DNA of 32,785 nt from Pirellulaceae bacterium (GCA_024102795.1 JAGFJK010000210.1:1-32785); one strand, 5' to 3'; numbered from the stretch's first letter, positions 8,607 through 17,861 are shown. Notes: generated from the letters alone by a model not told the origin. Numbers and translations: made by a program.

Positions 8607-11600
8607 ATGTTCTGGCAGATCTTTTCGCGCACGTTTCTCGGACGGCTCCCACTGTCGGTCCTGTTGGCCGCGCAGGTAGTGCTGTGCTCCAGTGTGGCCT
8701 GCGCCGACTGGACGACGTGGCTCAACGGCCCGGACCGCGTGGGGGCGACCGAGCAGCGTTTGCCGCGGCATTTGGAGCTGAAGTGGGTCTACACGTCGCC
8801 GGCGCCGCCGGAGATGGCCTGGGAGGGGCCCCGCAACGAGCCGATCGAAGGGCTCGTGATGCGGCATCGCGTGTCGTTCGACAAGGCGTTGCAAGTGGCC
8901 GTGGCTGGCGGCAAGCTGTATTTCGGCTCCTCGGTCGATCATCAACTGCACTGCGTCGACGCAGCCACGGGCAAACCGCTATGGGACTTCTACACCGACG
9001 GCGCGATCCGGCTGGCTCCCACGATCTGGCAGGACAAAGTCTACTTCGGTTCGGACGATGGCTTTGTGTACTGTCTGCGAGCGGAGGACGGCGGTCTGGT
9101 TTGGAAACACCGCGTGGGCCCGGCCGACGAGCGGCTGCTGGGCCGCGGGCGCTTGATCTCGCGCTGGCCGGTGCGGACCGGCGTGCTGGTGGTGGACAAC
9201 GTGGCGTACTTCGGCGGGGGAGTGATTCCGCACGAGACGGTGTTCTTGTGTGCCGTGCATGCCGAGACGGGCGAGGTGCTGTGGAAGAACGACCACATCA
9301 GCCAGGAGGACGCGGGCCGCAATCCGCTTTCGCCGCAAGGTTATTTGCTGTGTTCGGACCAGTTGCTGTTCGTGCCTTCGGGCCGTTCGTTGCCGGCCGC
9401 TTTCGACCGGCGGACCGGCGAGCAGGTTTACCAGAAGGTTTATAGCTGGCGATCGACGGCGGGCGGCGTGGTCGGTGGCAGCCGCGCGTTGCTGGCGGAC
9501 GGGCAGATCTATGCCGCCGGCGACCACCATTTTCTGGCGCTGGACCAGCAGACCGGCGCGGTCGGCTTTGCCTTTATACAGGGGCACGAAATGTCGTTGT
9601 CGGGCGACAAGGCATTCGTGGCCAACGGGCGGCGGATCGCGGGGCTCGACCGCCGCACTCATGCGGCGGCGACCGTGAAACGCCAGCAGTTGACGATGCA
9701 GCAGAGCGATTTGCAACGGCGCCGGTCCAGCCTGAAAACAGAGGAATATCAGGTCGAGAACGCTCGGCTGACGCGCGAGATCAACGAGTTGTCGGCCGTG
9801 GGCAGCCTGTGGGAAACGCCCAGTCCCTGCGACGCGGCGTTGATCACGGCGGGCGACCTGGTGATCGCCGGCGGCCAGGGTCTGGTGGTGGGGTTGGAGG
9901 AGGCCACCGGCAAGGAGGCCTGGACGTTGCGGGTCGAAGGCGAAGCGGCGGGGCTGGCGGTGTCCGATGGCCGACTATGGGTCAGCACGGACCGGGGCAA
10001 GATCTATTGTTTCGGGGCGCCGGGCGAGTTACCGGCAAATGGCAGGGCCGCCGCTTGGCCCGCCGCCTACGAAGCGAACCCGTTCCCTCAGGATGCGCTC
10101 TCGCCGGTGGTTGCGGCCGCGGCCGAGGAGATTCTGCAGCGCACGGGAATCGAGCGGGGATTCTGCCTGGTGCTGGGCAGTCACGACGGGCGGCTGGCAT
10201 ATGAACTGGCTCGACGCACCCAGTTGCGGATCTACGGCGTCGAGGCCGACGCGGACCGGGTGCGGGCCGCGCGGCGGGCCTTGAGCCAGGCGGGACTGTA
10301 TGGCAGCCGGATCACGCTGATCCATTGCGATCCAGCGGCCCTGCCGTTGCCGAACTACTTCGCCAACCTGGTCGTCTCGGAAACTCTGCTGCACACCGGG
10401 CAAGTGCCAGGCGACGTCGCCGATTGGTCGCGGTGCGTGAAGCCCGCCGGCGGCCAGACTTGCTTTGTGCTGCCCGCCGGCGCGCCGGCGCAGGTGGCGG
10501 GCAAGACGTGCGAGCCGCTGGCCGGCGCGCTGGCGGCGACCGACTTGACTTTCCGGGGCCCGATCCAGGGGGACGCCCAGGCGCTGCTCGCCACGCGCGA
10601 CCTGCTGCCCGGTTCCGGCCAGTGGTCGCACCAGTATGGCGACGCGGGAAACACGGCCACCAGCGAGGATTATCGGATCCAGGGCGGACTGGGCGTGTTG
10701 TGGTACGGCGATCCGGGCCCCTCGAAAATGATCAACCGCCACGAGGCGGCCGCCGCGCCTCTGTCGACCGGCGGGCGGATGTTCATCCAAGGCACCAGCA
10801 GCATCCTGGCCTATGACGCCTACAACGGCCTGTTCCTCTGGGAATACGCCAACCCGGGGGCCATCCGCACCGGCGTGTTCAACAACGAGGAACCGAGCAA
10901 CCTGGCAGCGACGGACGATTCGCTGTTTGTCGCCGTGGACGATAAATGCACGCAGCTCGACGCCGCCACCGGCAAGGTGCGGGCCACGTACCAGACGCCT
11001 CCCTCGACCGACGAGATTCCGCGAACCTGGGGTTTTGTCGCCCACTGGAACGGGATGCTGTTCGGCACCAGCACGATCCGCAGCGAGCTGGCCGCCGCCC
11101 TGCGGCGCCGCGGCCACACGGTCGATAACGCCACCGACGCGATCTTCGCCGTGGATCTGGCGACCGGGCGGCAGAAGTGGCTGTATCGCGGAAAGCACAT
11201 TCTGCACGTGACGATCGCCATCGGCGACGGGCAAGTGTATTTCATCGACAGCTCGATCAGCAGCGAGCAGCGCGAGGCGCTGCTGCGCGAGGACAAGTCG
11301 GAGCTGCGGCAGCTCGGTCCGGAAGAGGCCAAGAAGAAGGAGGAGGAACTCAAGCAGCGCGACGTCCGCCTGGCGGTCTGCCTGGACGCGAACACGGGCC
11401 AGGAGGTCTGGTCGCGGCCGGTGGACGTGACCGACTGCAGCCGCATCGGGATCGGCGGCGGCAACTTGACGCTGATGTATCGCGCGGGGCACGTGGTGAT
11501 TTGCGGGGCGAACGCCAACGGCCATTACTGGCCCCAGTTCCTCAGCGGCCAGTTCGACCGCCGCCGCATCGTGGTGCTGGACGCGGACAACGGCGACAAG

Positions 11601-12566
11601 CTCTGGTCCAAGGATGCCAACTATCGCCATCGGCCAATCATCGTCGGCGAGGAAGTCCTGGCCGAACCGTGGTTGTTCAACCTGCATACGGGCGAGGAGA
11701 AAAAACGCGAGCATCCGGTGACCGGCGAGGAAACCACCTGGCAGTTCAGCCGGCCCGGACACCACTGCGGGATGATCACCGCCACACCCAACATGTTGTT
11801 CTTCCGCAGCGGCTTCACCGGCTACTACGATCTGTATTCCGACAGCGGGACAAGCCACTTCGCGGGCCAGCGGCTGGGCTGCTGGGTGAACGCCATCCCC
11901 GGCAACGGTTTGCTGATGATCCCCGAAGCCAGCGCCGGCTGCGTCTGCCAGTTCTCTCTGGCGGCGACCATCGTGATGGAACCGCGTTCGGGGCACGAGA
12001 CGTGGAAGATCTTCAGCGCCACCGGGCCTCAGTTGCCCGTCAAGCAATTGGCGCTGAACCTGGGCGCTCCCGGCGACCGGCGCGACGGTTCCGGCACGTT
12101 GTGGCTCGGCTATCCCCGTCCGGCCACCGTCGGGCGGCTGGAATACGACTTCCAGATCCAGGCGGACTTCGCCGGCAAGCCCGACTACGTCAGCTACAAC
12201 GACCTCTCGCGGCCGATCGAGAACGCCGATCCGCAGTGGTTGTTCACGTCGGCCGCGCGCGGCCTGAAGCAATGCCGCATCCCGCTGCTGGCCGATGGGG
12301 ATGAACCGGCGAACTACCGCGTCAAGCTGTACTTCGCCGAGCTGGACGCGGTGGAGCCGGGCCAGCGGGTGTTCGACGTCCGGCTGCAAGGCGCGACCGT
12401 GGCCAGCGGGCTGGATGTTGTGGCCCGAGCGGGCGGCAAGCAGCGAGCGCTGGTGCAGGAGTTTGACCCGGTGGCGGTCAGCAAGGACCTGGTGATTGAA
12501 CTGGTCCCGGCGGCGGGCGGTGCGTTGCCGCTGCTGTCCGCGATCCGAGTGGAACGGGTCGAATAG
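8607..12566 (+). CDS. Secreted PQQ beta-propeller protein with embedded methyltransferase and malectin-like domains
   Basis: A 1319-residue exported protein. Residues 1-33 form a signal peptide (LSVLLAAQVVLCSSVACA). Propeller blades of PQQ/YVTN type follow, with repeated units such as LHCVDAATGKPLWDF, VYCLRAEDGGLVWKH and CAVHAETGEVLWKN. Residues about 500-620 form a class I SAM-dependent methyltransferase-like Rossmann domain (GFCLVLGSHDGRLAYELA, then YGVEADADRV). Blades resume (AYDAYNGLFLWEY, AVDLATGRQKWLY, CLDANTGQEVWSR). The last 145 residues resemble malectin/CBM57 (YDFQIQADFAGKPDYVSYND, YRVKLYFAELDAVEPGQRVFDVRLQG), a carbohydrate-binding fold. The frame is open upstream to 8352 through the repeats; I chose 8607 for the signal peptide. 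A second in-frame ATG at 8526 begins a nearly identical MFWQI, part of a 15-bp direct repeat. Enzymatic role unknown. Confidence 0.88.
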   Translation: MFWQIFSRTFLGRLPLSVLLAAQVVLCSSVACADWTTWLNGPDRVGATEQRLPRHLELKWVYTSPAPPEMAWEGPRNEPIEGLVMRHRVSFDKALQVAVAGGKLYFGSSVDHQLHCVDAATGKPLWDFYTDGAIRLAPTIWQDKVYFGSDDGFVYCLRAEDGGLVWKHRVGPADERLLGRGRLISRWPVRTGVLVVDNVAYFGGGVIPHETVFLCAVHAETGEVLWKNDHISQEDAGRNPLSPQGYLLCSDQLLFVPSGRSLPAAFDRRTGEQVYQKVYSWRSTAGGVVGGSRALLADGQIYAAGDHHFLALDQQTGAVGFAFIQGHEMSLSGDKAFVANGRRIAGLDRRTHAAATVKRQQLTMQQSDLQRRRSSLKTEEYQVENARLTREINELSAVGSLWETPSPCDAALITAGDLVIAGGQGLVVGLEEATGKEAWTLRVEGEAAGLAVSDGRLWVSTDRGKIYCFGAPGELPANGRAAAWPAAYEANPFPQDALSPVVAAAAEEILQRTGIERGFCLVLGSHDGRLAYELARRTQLRIYGVEADADRVRAARRALSQAGLYGSRITLIHCDPAALPLPNYFANLVVSETLLHTGQVPGDVADWSRCVKPAGGQTCFVLPAGAPAQVAGKTCEPLAGALAATDLTFRGPIQGDAQALLATRDLLPGSGQWSHQYGDAGNTATSEDYRIQGGLGVLWYGDPGPSKMINRHEAAAAPLSTGGRMFIQGTSSILAYDAYNGLFLWEYANPGAIRTGVFNNEEPSNLAATDDSLFVAVDDKCTQLDAATGKVRATYQTPPSTDEIPRTWGFVAHWNGMLFGTSTIRSELAAALRRRGHTVDNATDAIFAVDLATGRQKWLYRGKHILHVTIAIGDGQVYFIDSSISSEQREALLREDKSELRQLGPEEAKKKEEELKQRDVRLAVCLDANTGQEVWSRPVDVTDCSRIGIGGGNLTLMYRAGHVVICGANANGHYWPQFLSGQFDRRRIVVLDADNGDKLWSKDANYRHRPIIVGEEVLAEPWLFNLHTGEEKKREHPVTGEETTWQFSRPGHHCGMITATPNMLFFRSGFTGYYDLYSDSGTSHFAGQRLGCWVNAIPGNGLLMIPEASAGCVCQFSLAATIVMEPRSGHETWKIFSATGPQLPVKQLALNLGAPGDRRDGSGTLWLGYPRPATVGRLEYDFQIQADFAGKPDYVSYNDLSRPIENADPQWLFTSAARGLKQCRIPLLADGDEPANYRVKLYFAELDAVEPGQRVFDVRLQGATVASGLDVVARAGGKQRALVQEFDPVAVSKDLVIELVPAAGGALPLLSAIRVERVE

Positions 12567-12569
12567 CCG

Positions 12570-12613
12570 CAAAGTTGCCATCACGCAAAGTAGCCATCAC
12601 GCTCCGCGTGATG
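12570..12613. repeat. CATCACGC-TCC-GCGTGATG palindrome family
   Basis: A perfect 8-bp stem with loop TCC lies at 12595-12613, preceded by AAAGTAGC and by a truncated copy (AAAGTTGCCATCACGC, 12581-12596). The flank TAGCC and the core GCTCCGC are shared with the TTTCGC-TCC-GCGAAA repeats, but the stem arms differ in a compensated way. A related hairpin, TTCGTCACGC-GGG-GCGTGTCGAA with one mismatch, lies at about 12747-12769 over the end of the M48 gene. Placed between convergent genes, they could also act as terminators. Confidence 0.75.
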
Positions 12614-12747
12614 AGCCTTCCGCGGGCGGCCTCCTTCGTAACCGCGGCCGGAATGCAAAAAAGTCAGCGGTATGGCCTCCAACATGTCGCAGCGTCGCCA
12701 GATGAAAGCGGTGGTCGGCTGTGTTGCGCTCAGCGTGAATGGGTTCG

Positions 12748-14922
12748 TCACGCGGGGCGTGTCGAATCGACTTCATCCGGCGGGCTGGGCAGCGGTTCCA
12801 GGCCGGCGGCAGTTTCCACGTGCTGTGCGATGACGGCCACGTGCGCCATGGCCCGGTAGTAGAGTTCCAGCAGTTTCTCCAGTAGTTCGTGCAAAGCCTG
12901 CAGCACGCCCGGCAGGTCATCCGGCGCGGGGAGCTGGGGCAGGGCGTATTCGGCGACCGTGATCGAGCATTCGGCGTGCTGAAAGGGATAGGGCAAGCCG
13001 GCCAGCGCCCCGCGCAATTGCCGCAGGTCGCCGGCGGCGTGTTCCGCCAGCCGTTGCACTTGCTGAACGGCCCGGCCAGTTTCCGCCTGCTGTTCGATCC
13101 GCTCCAGCAACTGGCCGATCGCTCCGGCCAGTTCCCGCAGCCGCAGGACGATCGGCCAGCTACCTTCCAGGCCCCGCAGCACCGGCAGCAGGCGGCGGCT
13201 GCGTTGCTGGTGTGCGGCCGCGTCGGGCAAACGGGCCGCGATTTGCGGCACCAGCAGCAGTTGCAGGCCGGCTGTCAGCCGGTTGCGGGCATCACCGGCT
13301 AGCAAGTAGAGATGATTGAGTGCCGCGGCCCGTTCCGTCTCGGCCAGCCGGCGAGCGGCGGCGAGCGTCGCGGGCGACTTGTCCGGCAGGTTCAACTGGC
13401 TGTGCGGCTTGGGAACTCCCGCCTCCAGCAGCACACTCTGCTGGGCGAGCTCGCGGAGCCGGTGATCGGCCGCCTGGAACCGTTCCAGCGCGGCGCGCAC
13501 CTGGGGAAGTCCGGCCAGCATCCTGTGCCGCGACTGCTTGAGCAGCTCCAGCGTCCGCCGGGGGCTGTCGGGCGGATGCTGAGCATCGGCGGGCAAGAAG
13601 ATTTCGACCACGCCCAGCACCTGGCCTTGGAAGTAACAGCGCAGCGTCTCCAGGGCGTCGTCCACCTCCTGCTGCTCCGCCACCAGGTCGGCGGAGGGCA
13701 CCAGGTTGTCGGCCGTGACTTCCAGCTCCAGCAATTCGCGATAGTATTCCCGCGTCAGGGTGCGGCAGAGCGCGGTGAAATCTCGAAACAGCAGCGTGGC
13801 GGAGCCCTCCACGTGGTAGATGCCTGCCGCCGCTTCGCGGCGGGCGCGAGCGATCCGGGTGGCAGTTGCGGGATGCGTGTGGAACAGACCCGCCTTTTCG
13901 GCCAGCACCGCCTGCCGAATCTCTTCCAACTGGTCCGTTCGCCCGTGGAACTGCCGAGCACTCGCCAGGACCAGCGCCGGCAGATCGTCGCCCAGACGCC
14001 GCTGGCGCCAGGAGTTCTCCAGTGTCCGCTCGGCCCTGGCCATCGCGTGCCCCAGCACGTACAGCTCCCACGATGTGCGTTCGAACGTCTCGCTGCCGGC
14101 CACGCGGATCTCGTGCAGGTCGGCATCGTACTCCATCTGCCGCGACAGGAAGCAACTCACGGCCTGGGCCAGCAGCATCATGCCCCAGAGGATCCAGCGG
14201 TTCAGCCAGACCAGCAGCCATACGGGCAGCAGCAGCAGCGTAAAGGCGTAGTGCAGCCGGCTGAACCGCAGCAGGGCTTCGTCCCACGCATCCCGCTCGA
14301 AGACCACTCGCCCGAACCAGCGATTGATGGCGCCCACGATGTGGCTGAAGCGCATCGCCGATCCCTGCGTGAAGTGGCCAAGCTCGTGCGCCAGTACGCC
14401 CGCCAGTTGCCGTAGCGACAACGCGGCGGCCAGCGACAGCCCGATGGTCAGCACCACGTCGCCCCGCAGCAGGCCCCAGCCGCCCCTCCCGAACGACGCG
14501 GAGGCATTCGCGTCCGCCGTGACGTCGATCCGCCTCGGCACCGGCGCGCCGACGCAGTGGCACAAGCGGCCGACAAATTCGAACAACAGCCGCTCGTGAT
14601 TCGGATCCAGGGAAAACACGGGTGGCCGCCGCGCGGGCCGGGCAAACAGCGGCTTGAACATGAAGCACACGGCCAGGCCGCCGAGCACGGCCGGCGCCAG
14701 GTAATACAGCAGACCGCCGGGGCCTTCCAGCAGCCAGGCGTTGTGCCTCAAGTGCCAGGCAATGCCCCACACGACCAGGCCAATCAGGGCGATGTACAGC
14801 AGGGGCAGCAGCACCATCAACGCGGCCACGAAGACCACGCCGATCCGGTACAGCACGGTCAGTTTCACCGGAGCGATCGGCGTGTCGAGCGGTGCGAGCA
14901 GTTCTTGGGGCGAGGGAGCCAT
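12748..14922 (-). CDS. M48 family membrane zinc metalloprotease
   Basis: A 724-residue integral membrane protease related to HtpX/Ste24-type peptidases. Two transmembrane segments lie at about 24-56 and 70-93, and further hydrophobic segments at about 224-260. The zinc site is VLAHELGHFTQG with HELGH at 179-183, and the downstream acidic ligand is in MEYDADLHEI (264-268), the arrangement expected for M48. A HTHP(A)T motif near residue 350, typical of M48, follows. The C-terminal 300 residues are Leu/Glu/Arg-rich and probably helical; they are longer than in HtpX and may bind substrates. Likely role: membrane protein quality control. It begins 52 bases after the DUF2726 gene on the same strand; these two probably form an operon. 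The stop overlaps a GC palindrome. Confidence 0.88.
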   Translation of the reverse strand: MAPSPQELLAPLDTPIAPVKLTVLYRIGVVFVAALMVLLPLLYIALIGLVVWGIAWHLRHNAWLLEGPGGLLYYLAPAVLGGLAVCFMFKPLFARPARRPPVFSLDPNHERLLFEFVGRLCHCVGAPVPRRIDVTADANASASFGRGGWGLLRGDVVLTIGLSLAAALSLRQLAGVLAHELGHFTQGSAMRFSHIVGAINRWFGRVVFERDAWDEALLRFSRLHYAFTLLLLPVWLLVWLNRWILWGMMLLAQAVSCFLSRQMEYDADLHEIRVAGSETFERTSWELYVLGHAMARAERTLENSWRQRRLGDDLPALVLASARQFHGRTDQLEEIRQAVLAEKAGLFHTHPATATRIARARREAAAGIYHVEGSATLLFRDFTALCRTLTREYYRELLELEVTADNLVPSADLVAEQQEVDDALETLRCYFQGQVLGVVEIFLPADAQHPPDSPRRTLELLKQSRHRMLAGLPQVRAALERFQAADHRLRELAQQSVLLEAGVPKPHSQLNLPDKSPATLAAARRLAETERAAALNHLYLLAGDARNRLTAGLQLLLVPQIAARLPDAAAHQQRSRRLLPVLRGLEGSWPIVLRLRELAGAIGQLLERIEQQAETGRAVQQVQRLAEHAAGDLRQLRGALAGLPYPFQHAECSITVAEYALPQLPAPDDLPGVLQALHELLEKLLELYYRAMAHVAVIAQHVETAAGLEPLPSPPDEVDSTRPA

Positions 14923-14974
14923 GCCCGATTATCAACCGGGCAACGGGCGCCGTCCAGAATCGGCGCGCGGCGGT

Positions 14975-15526
14975 TCAGCCGCCCACTCGCTCGTGGATCG
15001 TTTGCCGCAGTTGCAACGCGTCGTAGGCGCCGGCCGCCGTCACTCGCAGTAGCGGAATGCCGGCCGCATCCAGCGCCTGGTTGACCACCGCGCCCCGCTC
15101 GCCCCGCTGGCCGCTGTCCGCCCGCTGGTGGCCCGGTTCGTCCAGCTCCACGGCCAGCCGGACGTCCATGGTCTGGGTGTCGCACAACACGAAGTCGACG
15201 TGCTGGCAGGCGATCCGGCTCCGCCAGTTCTGCGCTTGGGGCGCGTCGGCACGCACTCGGATCAGATCGGCCAGGCGGACCATGGCCGAGATGGTCCAGG
15301 CGTCTCCCACGGCTTCCCGCAACGCGCGGTAGAACGCCAGTTCGCCCTCGGTCAGCAGCGGGCCGCGGCGGACGTAGGGTGGCTTCTGGCTCCGCAACTG
15401 GCGGATCGAAACAAACAGCACCAGCCCCAAGGTACCCAGCGCCAGGAATATCGGCCAGTTGGCGAGAGCGGACATGAGTGCGTCGTCCTGGGGCGGCATC
15501 CACGATTGGGGCGCACTTACCTGCAT
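14975..15526 (-). CDS. Membrane-anchored DUF2726 protein
   Basis: A 183-residue protein with one N-terminal transmembrane helix (LANWPIFLALGTLGLVLFVSI, about 21-41) and a DUF2726 domain: RGPLLTEGELAFYRAL, then a restriction-endonuclease-like segment HVDFVLCDTQTMDVRLAVELDEPGH, NQALDAAGIPLLRV and a C-terminal LRQTI. The order D...(D/E)xE followed by a conserved PLLRV resembles the PD-(D/E)xK nuclease fold to which DUF2726 has been linked, but I see no activity evidence. In-frame starts also exist at M10 and M18 (15475); the first gives the longest N-terminus. It is divergent from the dihydrouridine synthase gene and upstream of the M48 gene. Confidence 0.8.
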   Translation of the reverse strand: MQVSAPQSWMPPQDDALMSALANWPIFLALGTLGLVLFVSIRQLRSQKPPYVRRGPLLTEGELAFYRALREAVGDAWTISAMVRLADLIRVRADAPQAQNWRSRIACQHVDFVLCDTQTMDVRLAVELDEPGHQRADSGQRGERGAVVNQALDAAGIPLLRVTAAGAYDALQLRQTIHERVGG

Positions 15527-15672
15527 GGACTATCGGCCGCCGGGGACTTGAAACTTGACCCAACCGCGACCCGGAGGCGCCTTGCGGGTTGGCGGCTTGT
15601 GGCTTTGAATACGGGAGACTTGGCGCCCTGGAGCGGCGAACCGTATCGACCACTGCTGGACCCCTGCCCGAC

Positions 15673-16752
15673 ATGTCAGACGCCGGCCTGAAACCTTTGA
15701 ATATCGGTCCGCTGCACGTGGGATTTCCCGTCGTCCAGGCGGCCTTGTCGGGCTACAGTGACTGGCCGATGCGGGTGATCGCCCGGCGGCTGGGAGCGTC
15801 CTACGTGTTGTGCGAAGTGATGCTGGATCAGTTCCTGGTCCAGGTCAAGCGGTACCGCGAACGGACTCGGCACTTTCTGCACAACAGCCCGGAGGAACGG
15901 CCGGTGGCGGGCCAGTTGATGGGGGCCGAGTCGGAGCAGTTCGCGGCGGGGGCGTTGCGGCTGGTGGAGGCGGGCTTCGACGTCGTGGACATCAACTTCG
16001 GCTGTCCCGTCAAGAAGGTCCTGGGCCGCTGCCGGGGCGGCTTTCACCTGGGGCAGCCGGACGTGGCGCTGGAGATCATTGGCCGCACGCGGGAAGCGGT
16101 GCCGGAGCGGATTCCAGTCACGGTCAAGATGCGCCGCGGCATCGACGATTCGGCCGAGAGTCGCGACAACTTCTTCCGCATCCTGGACGGCGCGTTTCAG
16201 CGGGGAGTGGCGGCCGTGACCGTCCATGGCCGCACCGTCAGGCAACGGTATCTGGGGCCCAGCAGTTGGGACTTTCTGCGGGAAGTCAAGCGGCACGTGG
16301 GCCAACGCACCGTGCTGGGCAGCGGCGATCTGTTCTCGGCGCGGGACTGCCTGGAGATGTTGCGGCGGACGGGGGTCGACGGCGTCACCGTGGCTCGCGG
16401 AGCGATTGGCAACCCGTGGATCTTCCAGCAGGCCCGGGCCCTGGCCGCCGGCCAGCCGCTGCCGCCCCCGCCCGGATTGCACGAACAGGCGGCCGTGCTG
16501 GAGGAGCATTACCGCCTGGCCGAGCAACTTTACGGTCCCGCTCGCTGCCCGCTGCACATGCGCAAGTTCGGGATCAAGTATGCCGCCCTGCACCCCAGCT
16601 ACGAGCAGGTGCGGGCCGAGTTGACGCGGATCCGCGATCGCGGCCAGTGGCAGTCGGTGCTGGCCCGCTGGTACGCCGAGGATTTGCCGGGGCGCTATCC
16701 GCCTCGCGAGATTCACGATGGGCAGTCGGAAGAAGACTGCAGCGCGGCCTGA
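15673..16752 (+). CDS. tRNA-dihydrouridine synthase
   Basis: A 359-residue FMN-dependent enzyme that reduces uridines in tRNA D-loops to dihydrouridine. It has the Dus TIM-barrel signature: VQAALSGYSDWPMRVIARRLGA, VAGQLMGAESEQF, and VVDINFGCPVKKVLGRC, in which Cys111 is the expected catalytic acid. Then VTVKMRRGIDD, AVTVHGRTVRQRYLGPSSW, VLGSGDLFSARD and VARGAIGNPWIF (FMN phosphate binding), and a C-terminal helical domain. The usual Gly/Ala-rich stretch after the catalytic cysteine is here GRCRGGFHLGQPD, a little unusual. I chose ATG 15673; an upstream TTG-started frame has no support. The 3' end overlaps queG by 40 bp in the convergent direction. Confidence 0.92.
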   Translation: MSDAGLKPLNIGPLHVGFPVVQAALSGYSDWPMRVIARRLGASYVLCEVMLDQFLVQVKRYRERTRHFLHNSPEERPVAGQLMGAESEQFAAGALRLVEAGFDVVDINFGCPVKKVLGRCRGGFHLGQPDVALEIIGRTREAVPERIPVTVKMRRGIDDSAESRDNFFRILDGAFQRGVAAVTVHGRTVRQRYLGPSSWDFLREVKRHVGQRTVLGSGDLFSARDCLEMLRRTGVDGVTVARGAIGNPWIFQQARALAAGQPLPPPPGLHEQAAVLEEHYRLAEQLYGPARCPLHMRKFGIKYAALHPSYEQVRAELTRIRDRGQWQSVLARWYAEDLPGRYPPREIHDGQSEEDCSAA

Positions 16753-17861
16753 AGCTCGCGGCGCACCTCCGGATCCGACTCGCGCTCCAGCCGCTCGCGC
16801 AGCAATCTGCCTGCCGCTGCCGCCGCCTCGACCGGCAGTTGGCCCAACGCCCAGGCGCACGCTCCGCGGACCAGCGGCTCGGGATCATCGAGCCCCCGGG
16901 CCAGGGCCGGCAGAGCGCTCGCGCAGCCCTGGTTGCCCAGGATCAACGCGGCGCTGCGCAGCAGGCCGCGCCGCCTGGCTCGCCACAGCGGCGTGGCGCG
17001 GAAGCGCGCCCGGAACGACTCGTCATCCAGCTCGAACAGCTTCCCCAGGTCCACCGGGTCACTGGCTGGCAGCGGCTGGAATGCGGCGTCGTCGGTGACG
17101 GGAGCGTGCCGGTTCCAGGGACAGACGTCCTGGCAGACGTCGCAGCCAAACAGCCAGTCGCCCAGCCCGTGGCGCAGCTCCCGCGGAACCTGCTCCCGCA
17201 GCTCGATCGTCAGGTAGCTGATGCAGCGCGTCGCGTCCAGCACGTACGGCCGCGGGAAAGCCGACGTCGGGCAGGCATCCAGGCACGCCCGGCAGGTGCC
17301 GCAATGGTCCGCCTGGAACGGTTCGTCGTACGCCAGCTCGCTGTCGGTCAACAGCGCGGCCAGGAAGAACCAACTGCCGGACTCCTTGCCCAGCAGCAAC
17401 GTGTTCTTGCCGATCCAGCCGAGCCCCGACTGGCGAGCGAATTCACGCTCCAGCAGCGGCGCCGTATCGACCACTCCGCGCACCTGGGCCTGAGGCCTGA
17501 GTGCCAGGTGGAACTGGCGCAGACTCCGCAGCCGCTCGTGGATCACGTCGTGGTAATCGGCCGGGCCCCAGGCGTACCGCGAGACGCGCCCCTGGCCGGT
17601 GGACGCCGGACGAGGTTCGGTCGAGCGGTAGTTGAGCGCCAGCATCAGCAGGCTGCGAGCGCCGTCCAGCACGTGCCGGGGATGGTCGTAGGCCGCGGCC
17701 CGTTCGGGCAGCCACCGCATCTGGCCCGCGTACCCGGCCTGCAGCCAGCGGCGAAAGCGGTCGATCCCCTCCGGCGCGACCGCCGGGCAGGCACCGGCCG
17801 CGGCAAACCCCAGCCGCCGGGCCTCCTGTTTCAAGGCGGTCGTAAGTTCCTGAACTGACAT
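16713..17861 (-). CDS. queG: Epoxyqueuosine reductase QueG
   Basis: A 382-residue cobalamin and iron-sulfur enzyme that reduces epoxyqueuosine to queuosine in the tRNA wobble position. Key features: VDTAPLLERE with the proposed catalytic Asp132; GLGWIGKNTLLL; a first ferredoxin motif CGTCRACLDACP (Cys187, 190, 193, 197); TRCISYLTIE (Cys213); and a second motif CDVCQDVCPWN (Cys240, 243, 247). These eight cysteines would bind two [4Fe-4S] clusters. The C-terminal 80 residues (ALILGNQGCASALPAL, DPEPLVRGACAWALG) are HEAT-like repeats, as in QueG, for tRNA binding. Starts at ATG 17861. Overlaps the Dus gene tail to tail; both modify tRNA. Confidence 0.95.
   Translation of the reverse strand: MSVQELTTALKQEARRLGFAAAGACPAVAPEGIDRFRRWLQAGYAGQMRWLPERAAAYDHPRHVLDGARSLLMLALNYRSTEPRPASTGQGRVSRYAWGPADYHDVIHERLRSLRQFHLALRPQAQVRGVVDTAPLLEREFARQSGLGWIGKNTLLLGKESGSWFFLAALLTDSELAYDEPFQADHCGTCRACLDACPTSAFPRPYVLDATRCISYLTIELREQVPRELRHGLGDWLFGCDVCQDVCPWNRHAPVTDDAAFQPLPASDPVDLGKLFELDDESFRARFRATPLWRARRRGLLRSAALILGNQGCASALPALARGLDDPEPLVRGACAWALGQLPVEAAAAAGRLLRERLERESDPEVRRELQAALQSSSDCPS

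Noticed and set aside
12575-12859. Plus-strand frame containing phrases such as HHAPRDEP
   Set aside because: These peptides are translations of the CACGC palindromes, and the frame overlaps the M48 gene end.
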